Assembly (NCBI RefSeq): GCF_032854445.1
Contig: NC_088304.1
Span: 30,199,732-30,263,731 of the forward strand
Origin: Liolophura sinensis
Lineage: Eukaryota > Mollusca > Polyplacophora > Chitonida > Chitonidae
Length of the DNA: 64,000 nucleotides
Reading direction: 5' to 3'
Shown: one piece after another, positions 18,237 to 28,000 of the stretch
Position numbering within the stretch: position 1 is the stretch's first letter
Layout: every line of letters starts with the position of its first letter
Program-made: the position numbers and the translations under genes
The notes under the pieces: generated by a model
Seen by the model: only the letters and a program-made list of their open reading frames with translations
What the model was told of the DNA's origin: nothing
Database searches by the model: none

Positions 18237-19815
18237 TCAGTGGGGATCCCGGTATCCAGTGCGCTGTTCTCCATCAGCCAGGGGAAATTCTTGTAAGATC
18301 TTGTGGACACAGCATGCTGGAAGAACCACACGAATTCTTTTCCCCAACCATTTCCAACACCATCTACACAGCTGGCGATATGCTACATACCGATATTGCC
18401 TGCAAACCAAATTATGAATGATAATGTACATAAATGGTCTGGTATATATCTTGTTATTTCGTTTTAACTTTGGGCATATTAAGCTAATTCAATAATTACA
18501 ATAATAAGTTTATGACGAAAACTACATTCTGCAAGTCATATTTTTTTTTTGTTTTACTGCAAACAATTTTTTTATATCCACTGCGCATGATATATGTCGA
18601 TGTAAGTAAACAAATGTCTTTGAAAATTGAATTATATGTATATATTTGTGCTACATGTATTTCAGTCATACTGGAAAGATGAATGTATGTATACTCAACT
18701 GACAAGCTATGTATCAAGGAAGTTAATAAAAGTTCTGTCAAGGACTTAATCAAACAGTATCCGTTGCATTTTTTCTGACATGAGCATGATGAACTAACAG
18801 CTTAGAGGTACATGTATGCAAAGCGAGGAGTCCTGTGGTGAGGACAATGCTCTCGATATGCTTTCAAAATGTGTTCTAGCCGTGGAGCTTGAGACCAAGT
18901 GTTTTATAAATAACAGCATAATCCCTCTTTCCACATATAGGCCACAGGCACTTGATACCGATACATAGAATGACAACAAAATATATAGGCCCCTATGCTG
19001 TATATGCAGCTATATATGTATGGCCCTTCATCGGTACCAAGTGCCTGTGATATAGGTCAACTTTTGTCAAACATGGAATCACATTAAAAAGTAAAGCCTC
19101 GCTACATTCTCAAAATTTCAACCTGGGATGTTGTACTTACGAATTATGGGTCAAATTCATTGGTCCATACTGTTGCCTATACACATAGTAAGCCGTTTCC
19201 AGCACATCCCTATCCAGAACAACAGACTGAAAACCTGGGTGCTCTGTTATGCACTTCGGTTTTTCATCCCCGGGTGCCAACTCGATCCTATCCACCACTC
19301 TGGAAATTTCTTGGCAGCAAATGCATTCCTCTTGTGAATCCAGCGGATGACACTGACCACAAGTACACCTGGAACGAATGGAGAATATAAGCATATAGAC
19401 CTAGTTACTAACGCAGGGCAAATAACCAAAACAGCGCCTGGGTTGGCCATAAGCCTATTATAAAAATATCACGCTTGGACATTTTGAGATAAGGTGGAAT
19501 AAGTTGGGATCTAACGCTATGCTTATTTTATGACACAATATATGAACATTACGATTAAATAGAAAACTTGTACCATTCAGTGTTCTCACGTCGGTCAGGA
19601 CCCTCAGGCTCAATGTCCGTGACATTTCCTTCCACCTCGGGTGTCTCGTCTCCGTCCGATGACCACTCTGGTTCGAACATATACGGGTTTATGTCCAAAG
19701 TAGTAGCTTTGCAGGTGTCTACCTCTTCATCAAAGTCCGCATTTCCATCACTGCTACTGCTGCTCTCCATACTTTTCGACAAAAGACTCGACTCCTCGTA
19801 TTCAGCATCAGCCAT
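18237..19815 (-). CDS. P2X7 cytoplasmic ('ballast')-domain protein, 3 exons, 210 aa
   Basis: Exon 1 is 19815-19574, exon 2 19368-19141, exon 3 18399-18237 (633 nt, 210 aa). Introns start GT (GAATG/GTACAA; AATTC/GTAAGT) and end AG (TTCCAG; TTTGCAG); phases 2 and 2 agree. Joining exons 1 and 2 creates WCTCGQC (residues 81-87), the hallmark of the P2X7 intracellular domain. ECICCQE (95-101), KCITEHPGF (119-127), YRQQYG (144-149), WCWKWLG (170-176) and LPACCVHKI (183-191) follow. In P2X7 this domain binds zinc and guanine nucleotide; free-standing versions are common in invertebrates, of unknown role. The acidic Ser-rich N-terminus contains NPYMFEPEW (43-51). There is no transmembrane segment, so this is not a channel. 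The start has good context (AAGAAATGG). It lies inside the transposon with THAP. Confidence 0.85.
18936..19054. repeat. Imperfect inverted repeat in intron 2 of P2X7-domain gene
   Basis: Arms of about 25 bp (CACAGGCACTTGATACCGAT at about 18943; reverse complement ATCGGTACCAAGTGCCTGTG at 19030) enclose some 67 nt. This could be a small hairpin element or an RNA structure. Confidence 0.6.
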
Positions 19816-19860
19816 TTCTTTTGTTTTAGTACATGTGGCCCAGTAGCTGCCTGAAGACCG

Positions 19861-19880
19861 GCTTCTCGATTCTACGTCAC
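19861..19880 (-). promoter_or_regulatory. 20-bp motif upstream of P2X7-domain gene
   Basis: GCTTCTCGATTCTACGTCAC on +, an exact 20/20 reverse complement of 16558-16577. It lies 45 bp upstream of the ATG at 19815. Confidence 0.7.
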
Positions 19881-20050
19881 GGGTCAAAGGTCATATCCCT
19901 GCTGAGCTGGGCGACTCGAACTCGGGGCTACTCGCCGTGGGGCACTTAATTAAGCTTAATTGACCCTAATTTAGCGAATTGTTTAAAACGGCTTATGGGG
20001 ATTAGTTTTGGTAACCCTGTTCAGTATTATTAATCTCGGGAAGCCCACTC

Positions 20051-20064
20051 ACCGGTCCTTTACT
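20051..20064 (-). repeat. Right terminal inverted repeat
   Basis: ACCGGTCCTTTACT on +, the exact reverse complement of the left end, followed by TTAA. Confidence 0.9.
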
Positions 20065-20345
20065 TTAATGAAACCACGATTTACAGTGAATGATGTTTAT
20101 AAATCAATCCAAGTTTGAAACTAAGTGATTCTTGTTCTTCCTTCATACCCAGATAGAACACGTAGTGAACAAACCCAAAAGCCATGGCTTTTATAGTAGT
20201 ACTCTGCACCTTGAATATAAAAACTAAACCAGAATCTGGACGTCTTGTTCATTCTACGAGTGAGAATGTGGCATGTGCAGTCCATGGCCTCACCGTTCAG
20301 AGGTTATAGGAATCACGCTTTAGACTTTCAACGAGGACTGTAGGT
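20065..20345 (+). repeat. Right flank of transposon: paralogue of 45171-45480
   Basis: From TTAA at 20065 the sequence resumes a block seen uninterrupted at 45171-45480, including TTTATAAAT (20096-20104, TATA-like) and a first exon. The left half of the same block ends at 16355. The transposon thus landed a few tens of bases upstream of this promoter. Confidence 0.8.
20186..20309 (+). pseudogene. Broken paralogue of the secreted-protein gene at 45272
   Basis: The ATG at 20186 begins a hydrophobic, signal-peptide-like start (MAFIVVLCTLNIK), then PESGRLV and NVACA, matching the gene at 45272. An 8-nt loss after GCATGTGC relative to 45389 shifts the frame to a TAG at 20307. The downstream donor position is still recognisable near 20330. 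No second exon was found. Confidence 0.6.
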
Positions 20346-21064
20346 GGTGTGAAGCCGGAAAAAAAAAACATGCAGTTGTGACGATTTCTTTTCCGAGTAG
20401 TCAGTCACAATTAATAACTGGTGGTAAACTTCCGCCGGTGATAACACGGACATCCAAATAACTATGAGAGCCAGATGGAGTACGGAATAGTTCGTTGTAG
20501 ATACTTCTAATTATTTGCTTTTTTTATGGCGATGTTTGAGTATCAAAACAGGAATCATTGTGAATTCCAGTTAGAGAAGGGCCGTGTTCGATTCTTCGTG
20601 GGGCCATGCTTTAAAGATTTATTCTCGCTATTGGTGTCACATCCGCCTAGTCTGACTGGAATAACAGATTTTATCACGCATCATTCATGAGCATCGTGGA
20701 TGAAATTCAGACTTTTTAAATCACATGCAAAATGTTGCCCACACAGGCTGGAGACTGTAAGCGTAAAATACGGAATGGAATCCAGTGAAGGGGATTCTCC
20801 CTGTTGAGTGGATATTCTCTATGGTGTTAGGGGAATGTATGTTGCTACTGTTTGAGCATTTTCATGAACATTTAGAATAGTCCCCTATTCCAGGTAAACC
20901 AGGAAGAGAATAAAGATGTAAAGCATAGAGGATAAAACTAGTGACGATGGTGTAATAGCTGGCAAAAGGTCACACGAACGATGAAATAAAGCCGCTGTTC
21001 AATATACCCCAGGGTTTTTGGTTACGTGTGACAATCCAAGAACTGCCATCGCTACTTTGGTGTC

Positions 21065-21260
21065 CAAGAATGTCTCACTGATACGACGGCGGCAAGCATT
21101 ATGGTGGGCGGAAACCGGGTAGAGCCCGGGGGTAAAACCACGAACAAGTGCATATAGATCTTCCCACATACCGCCAGCGAAAGAGCCAGCATGAGATGGA
21201 CTTGAACTAATAGAGATCGCATTGGTGAGAGAGGTTCCCGCTAACCATATTTATATATTT
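21065..21260 (-). mobile_element. SINE copy with tRNA-like head, diverged
   Basis: On the minus strand: a tRNA-like B box (GTTCAAGTCC), then GCTGGC...GTATGTGGGAAG, GGTTTTACCCCCGGGCTC, CACCATAATGC and GCCGTCGTATCAGTGA, the body of the SINE seen intact at 29448-29612. Confidence 0.7.
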
Positions 21261-21983
21261 AACCATATCTTTTATATTTACAAGCATGGACCGTCCCTCA
21301 AAACACAATGGGACCTAGAACAGTGATCTTGGTAAACCGGCCTCCTCCTGTGTTCCTGTGTACAGTAGCATAAAAAAGCGACGTTGAAGTAAAATTATAC
21401 ACAACCTGTTGAGTACAAAACACCTGACTGGCTTCACATTAGAAAGGTAATGCATTCTGCATGTAAGAGTTGTCTTTTGAAAAGCCAAATCATCATTCCT
21501 TGCATCCTCTAATACCACAATACCTAAGGATGCTACTTTGTTAAGTGTGCACCCGTTACACAGGACTATGCTGGGCTGCTGACTAATGTGTCTCTCACTG
21601 TACACAGGTGTCTCTCATTTCCCACAGGTGTGCGCATATACCTTTACGTCGGTATGCTCGGTTATCTTGGGACTTTTTTGTAGTAAAATCTCAGTGCAAT
21701 AATTGCAAAAGCAATAAATCTGCCCCTATGCTCTCTAATGTGTGTGTACAATTTACACTAAATGCAGAAAATTCTTTCCAGTAGACTGGAATTAAACTAG
21801 TAAAGAAAACGTTTGACGTATACGACAAGGCAAGAGTCCATACTGGTATACTTAACAGCCAGATATGTACTCTTAATCTTTTTGTTTACAACAGAATACC
21901 CGATAATGCTATTTGCATTCAGGATTACATTTATTGATAACCACGCAACTTCATTTGCTTGCAAATAAATTTTATGCTTAAGT

Positions 21984-21989
21984 TTTATT
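21984..21989 (-). terminator. Poly(A) signal of secreted gene 1
   Basis: AATAAA on the minus strand, about 50 bp past the TAA at 22037. Confidence 0.55.
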
Positions 21990-22036
21990 TTACATCAACT
22001 TAATCTCTTGTTTCTGGCCCCCATTACAATGGATCC

Positions 22037-25000
22037 TTAAACAGTCATGTGCTGCAGCTTAATCTTGGTTGTGCCACCAACACGAACGTAGAATATTGTA
22101 CATCTGAAAAGAACGAAGTGTGCAGTGTAGAAAATGATCATTAAAATCAACTTCCTTAGTTGTGAAAGAACAAAGCGGTTTACTTATTCTCAGCAATCTA
22201 TGACAAAAGATATACATATACTTGAATCTCATTAACTTTGCCTGAACATTCATTGGGATGCATTGATTGTGTCTAGACGAGAAACTGTCGATTGTACTGT
22301 TTTGTTTTTAATTTTTGCTATAAATTTGATTGAAATGGAAGGTTATCTTGCTGGCCGATTAGTGTAATCGGCGGAGGAAACCCGGACTCTCTGGAATAAA
22401 CCACTAACTTTTGGCAGGAAACTAAAAACTTTCTCCTTGTGTGACTAACATATTTTTATAAGAGTTCAATGAACTTGTCATTGATGCAAAACAAAGTGAT
22501 CCGCAACAACAGTAACGCAAAAGCCTAAACAGAGCTTTATTGAGCTATACTGACTGTTTATTGGCATCTGGACACAATGAATAATCTGGGAAAGACTGGG
22601 CTTGAGCGAATTCTCGCTCGTTCGAGAGCTGGAAAATGCAGTTTAACCACGACACCAGGACGTACTGCCCTCATCCTGGACAGTGTATGTTCATTTATTT
22701 AATTGGCGCTTTACGCCAATAATAAAGAATATTTTACTTTTACGACAGCAATCAACCCAGACAGCGTAAATAAAATAACATTTAATTTCCCGTGAAAAGC
22801 CCTGCTGATAGATTTACCACTTATTGGAGAGCATAATACAAATCCTTATTTATGCCTTTTATGGAGATTTCGAGGAGAGGTCAGCGTAGTTCGCACACAG
22901 TACACGTATGTGTTAAACAAATAAGACTAATGTTAATGTAACGGTGGTTTAAAAATGAACAACAATGAAAACCTCGACGAGATGCTGTAATACTTCTCCC
23001 TGCTTTTTGCAAAGAAAATATTCTTTTTCAGTTTGGTGTTATCACTGTTTAACATATGCATACATCATTCTGAAATGACCACGAATTCTCTCGAGTTTCA
23101 CACCAGATGAAGGGAAATTATATTTAAGATCATTTCTGACGTCAAAAAAACCGGTGCTGAAAAATATATAGTATGGTGATAATGTGGTATTAACCCTGAA
23201 TTATTCATTCTAATTAATTGCCTGTTATTGACAGCTTTGTGCTGGCTTCCATAGGAGTGCGTTTCTCTATACGTACATTCCTCTTCTTAGAGTTCCCGTT
23301 CCGTTATATACCGTTGTTTCATGCCATGCAAGCGCCGCCTCGTCACTTGTCCACACAATGTGTTCCGTCCCAAATGTGTAATGTCCAACCTTTCGCCGAC
23401 CCAACAAATGACTTGCGAGTGCTATATCAAGAAACGAGATTGTAGGCCAGGTATCATATTCCGAATTACGACTATACAGAACCACAGAAATATTTTGTAG
23501 GTTATATTTCGGAAATGGGTCCTACGATAATCATCAGGGTACGACCTTTCAGGGCCTGCCAGTGTTATATAAATGTCGAATTTTCTAACCGAGATGATAA
23601 TTGCACGTGAAGACAACATTGTCGATAAGTCAGTTTTGGGGACCATGTTGATAGTTCACGTGTTTTATGCTAAGAGTCTCATTGAGGAACTAAACGTCTA
23701 AATACATACTATTTAATTGGTACTAAGTCCATCACTTGATACTATTCCATCACTAATCCTATCGGTGTTGATGATCTACTGGCGTTAAATATTCTCCATA
23801 TTGCTGAAGCGGTGAAGGAAATCAATCCGCCTTTATTGGATTTAAAGGAGACAACAGATAGTCCTGATGGTACATCTTATTTGGATCTTTATGTGTACAA
23901 AGACGAACAAGGTCTCCTTTCACGCCTCCTTTACGACAAAGGGGATAATTTCAATTTTGATATTGTAAATTATCCTTATTTAGATAGCAGTATACCAAAG
24001 GGTCCTGCATATGGCGTGTACATATCTCGCCTTATATGCGTATAATCTGGGATAATCGTATATCCCATATCTTGCGTTAATTGTGATGACTTTAACCTGC
24101 GTCACAAGTTGCTAGTTCAAAAACTAGTTTGTCAAGGATACTCCATCAAACGCCTTCATTCTAAGTTTCTCAAATGTTACAATGAATATAACACTCGCGT
24201 TGGCAGGTATGGGCAGAGCGTTCAGAATCTCTGGCGATCTTCATTGTGATCAACCACATAGACGGCGCAGTTATCCCTATGTACATATCTATCACGTACA
24301 TGGTATTTAACAACACAGATGGCGCTGGTTGCCCAGTGTAACCGTCTATCTTGTATATCATGTGTAACATCATAGATGGCGCCTGTTGTAGCATGAGATC
24401 TTTACATATTAACGGGGAAGACGTAATCGTGCGTTACTTTTGAATCACTTTCTGATCGGTTAGGGTCTGTAAATTAAAGCGCGACTGAGATACTTATTTA
24501 ATTGTTATTTGACATGGAACTCATTCACGGACTACGAATTTAAACTTTGACATGAAATTCATGCCTGGAATATTCATTGTCTGCCCGACATCCTTGAAAA
24601 CTGATGACCGCTTCTATCTTGTGTATTACCGGCTTTATTTCTTATTTGTATAATTTCTTACATACCTTTGTCTTTGGGAGTTAGTGTTAAACGTTGTTTT
24701 GGAAATGGATCTCGCGATTATCGACTTGGAACGCCTTTTACGGACTACGAATGGTATATGAATGTCGGACTTGACGCTTATATTTAATAAAACTGGTCAC
24801 CGCTACATTAACGTCAAAGGCCAACAAAGCCTTCTTCAGTTCCACTACATGCAAGGGTTCTCATTGGTTGGATGTTTTGTTGTTCATGCTGTGGCTTGAA
24901 TATGACCATATGCAAACATATTAAGAAGTAATCCTCACCAGGTCCGATTTTTCCCTATCACTTTCGCTTAACGGTATATTGATGATCTGCTAGATTTAAA

Positions 25001-28000
25001 CAATTCATACATAGCAAAGGCTGTGAAAGGCATAAGTCCACCTTCGCTTAATTTGAAGGAAACCAAGGACTCGCCACATTGCACATCTTTTCTGGACCTC
25101 ATATTGTATATAAACCAAAACAGATTCCTAACTCGTAGAATTCACAACAAGTGCGATTGTGTCAATTTTAACTTTGTAAATTATCCATACTTTGGACAGC
25201 AATATAGCGACAGGTGCTGCAAGAAAGAAACGTTCATGTTGGTTGACGTGACTTAACGCGCAATACATCTCAGCACGTACCCAGCCATATAAACTTTCGT
25301 AGAAGTGCAATGTACCTAGGTAAAATCAGAAATATTCGTGAATGAAATTTACGATCGTTATATAGTAAATAAAGCTATGTGAACATTACCCTGAAAATCG
25401 CCTTGTATGGTTGAATATGGTGTGTTTCTTACAAAGTCGGGCGCGTACATCTCTCTTACAATCCGACGCATCTCATACCCTTCAAACTCCTGTAGCGCTT
25501 GTTCATTGGTTTTAGCAATCTCGACCTCCCAATCTGTAACAAGTTGTCACAAATCCACCATGCAATCAGAAAAAAACTATTATTTCCACAGCGTTCTAAC
25601 ACAGTAACCGCTAAACTTGACTGAATCTTAACAATACTGAAATTGTAAAAATTTTCATTCTTAACATATAAATCCAAATAACCTACATATTACTATAAAT
25701 CATCAACTCCCCTTGGCAGTATTTTCGATAAAGAAATGGAGAATGAAACGAGAACAGCTACAAAATTGCGATGGTTTGCGGATCAAAAGGTAATCGATGA
25801 AATGCTGTCCTTCGTCAATTCGTATCAGCCAAGGTGATACCGTGACGAGATAAAGCTCGTCGATTACTCAAGTCCAAAAAACTATCTTGTTGGCGGAACT
25901 TCCTTTCAGGAATTACGTCAAAACACGTATGCGTAAGGTCTGGAACATAATTCAAAAATTTAATCCAGCATTTGAAAGACGGAGGTAACGTATTGACTTT
26001 TTCATCCGATATGGGTCATAAGTTAGCTGGGGCAATTTATAAGGAATCTTCTTCTGAGAATTATACTTCAGGATTCCAACATATTAAAATCCAGGAGAAG
26101 AAAATTAATTTGCCCTTTTCTTCGAAAAGCTTAGAAGATTGTAATCGTCCGTTTAATATTAATAAACTAAAAACTGCATTAAAAAGGCACATAAAACTGC
26201 GTGTTGTCCTGACAACGTATATTATAAGTTTCTGAACTTAATGACATTTCAATAACTGGTAATTTTCCACCCTCATGGAGGGCGGCGTGTAAAATTCCGG
26301 TCCCCAAACCGGGGAAGGATCATACTGATCCGTCTAATTACCGTTCCATAGCTAATGCCAGCTGTGTCTGTAAGATTATGAATCAATGAATGAATGAATG
26401 AATGATTATGGCTTAACGCCACATTGGCAATATTTCAGCCATATTATGGCGAGAACAAGGTGAAAACGCGAGACGGTAAAGGTTTTCGATATGATAATAT
26501 GAACATCAAAAGTAAAACAAAAAGTACAGACATTTTAAAAATCGTATAAAATAAGAGTTAAAACTCGAAAACCAGGGTTATAGTACATGTATACATCTAT
26601 ATGTATATAACTGTTTATCTATAGATATTTATGACGATTAAATTTATATTTTATGATATAGGCCAATGGCCTTCAAATAATTTATGACAACATCGCCAGC
26701 GATGCTGTCAAATAAATCATATATAGAGTTGACCGTGTAGAACCTTTGCCGAACATGGGCAAAGTCTACACAGTCAACCAAAATATGTTTGATGCCGTAT
26801 TCAGCATCACATCCAACACACTCGGGAGCACTGCTCCCATCCAAGATGAAATTGTGTGTCAGATGAGAATGTCCAATACGGCATCTGGTTAAAACGACTT
26901 GGTCTCTGCGAGACATTAGACAAGTATAGGCATTGTAGCCAATGACAGGATGAATGGCATGCAGTTTATTATGGATCTGCAAGTCCCATTCACCCTGCCA
27001 AAGGCGACGAATATATTTAAGAATATTTAATTTCACGTCAGTATAAGGGATTTTAACCCGAGATACAGGTTTATACAGGGCAGCTTTCGCTTCCCTGTCC
27101 ACGACTGTGTTTCCATGGATACCAGTGTGACTTGGTATCCAACAGAATATAATATCTTTACCTCTTTTAATTAGTTTTCGGTGTTTGGCTATTATCTCAA
27201 GTAACAATGGATTTTTAAATTTATTATTCTAAATCGCCAAAAGACAAGACAGCGAGTCGCTACATATCACTGCCCTCTGGGCATGCCCAGAGGAAACATA
27301 TGATAAGGCCAGGATTATAGCCCTGGCCTCTGCAGAAAAGATAGAAGATGAAGGTGGCAGACGAAGGGAAGTGACCCGCTGCTCTAAGACAGCCGCAGCC
27401 GCAACCCTGTCCCCATCCTTTGACCCGTCAGTATATATAAATTTATAATCCATATAATCAGCCTTGATTTCAGGAAAACTTTGCTGAATTATAAGAGGAT
27501 TTGTATTGGATTATATTTACGTAGATCAAATATTAGTTTAGTCTGTGGGAGAAGCCATGGAGGAGACTCCGGAAAAGACACCGGAGCTATATCCTCCAGC
27601 TTGATGTTAGCTCCCACAATATGGTCCCGTGTGCGAAGACCGAACGAAGGGATCTTGTTAGGACATTTAATATATTTGTCTACATATAATGGATTGAAAA
27701 CACAGTCGTAGGCAGGGTTTGTTGGATGTGCTTTAAGCTTTGTGGCATATTGAAAGCTAAGTTTAATTCGTCGGTTATATAAAGAAGGTTCATTAGCCTT
27801 TATATCTGCATTTTTATCTGATTGTCATTTCACAGGATGGGTTGGGTCCACTTATTCTGACTAATATGAGCAAGTAATAGGCGTACCCAAGGGCAACCGT
27901 CTATCGCCTACTTTGTTCAGCATAAAAACAAAAACCGTAACATCTGGTACAGAGGGCTCTGTATTTGTTGATGAGTTCCTGATATGCTAAAGAGCTAAAA

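Larger units (their letters stand above)
7336..18758 (+). repeat. Tandem duplication, unit 2 (with LINE insertion)
   Basis: The second copy of the block 1932-7335. It is longer because a full-length LINE and its target duplication (together 5,929 bp) sit at 8779-14707, and because it keeps 80 bp deleted from unit 1. It includes the left two thirds of the THAP/P2X7-domain transposon and ends inside intron 2 of the P2X7-domain gene. Confidence 0.9.
16356..20064 (+). mobile_element. TTAA-type DNA transposon carrying THAP and P2X7-domain genes
   Basis: A 3,709-bp element with perfect 14-bp terminal inverted repeats (AGTAAAGGACCGGT at 16356-16369; its reverse complement at 20051-20064) and a TTAA-type target duplication. 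A related empty site (GCCTCATCTTCT-TTAA-AGAAACC) exists at 45159-45180. It holds a THAP exon on + and a complete P2X7-domain gene on -, facing each other. THAP plus TTAA fits the Kolobok superfamily; piggyBac also uses TTAA but has different ends and no THAP. No DDE catalytic region is visible, so this copy is probably a non-autonomous, internally deleted derivative. Confidence 0.85.
20346..22036. other. Intergenic stretch, no gene recognised
   Basis: It contains a minus-strand SINE (about 21065-21260) and the poly(A) region of the downstream gene. The minus frame at 21315-21605 has no recognisable content and no family match. Confidence 0.5.

Noticed and set aside
18237-19815. A P2X receptor channel gene
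   Set aside because: Only the cytoplasmic cysteine-rich domain is encoded; there is no transmembrane or extracellular receptor region, and the gene has its own start and stop.
19568-19846. 92-codon plus-strand ORF
   Set aside because: Antisense shadow of exon 1 of the P2X7-domain gene, whose Ser/Glu-rich codons leave the other strand open.
16356-20064. piggyBac element (also TTAA)
   Set aside because: The ends do not begin CCCT/CCCY, and the encoded DNA-binding domain is THAP, which fits Kolobok-type elements better.
23422-23646. 74-codon minus-strand ORF upstream of exon 4 of secreted gene 1
   Set aside because: It ends at the exon 4 acceptor, so it is intronic; the matching previous exon is at 25390-25533.
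24590-24640. Possible hammerhead ribozyme core (CTGATGA)
   Set aside because: No GAAA strand or matching stems follow, and the other copy at 36070 has CTAATGA.
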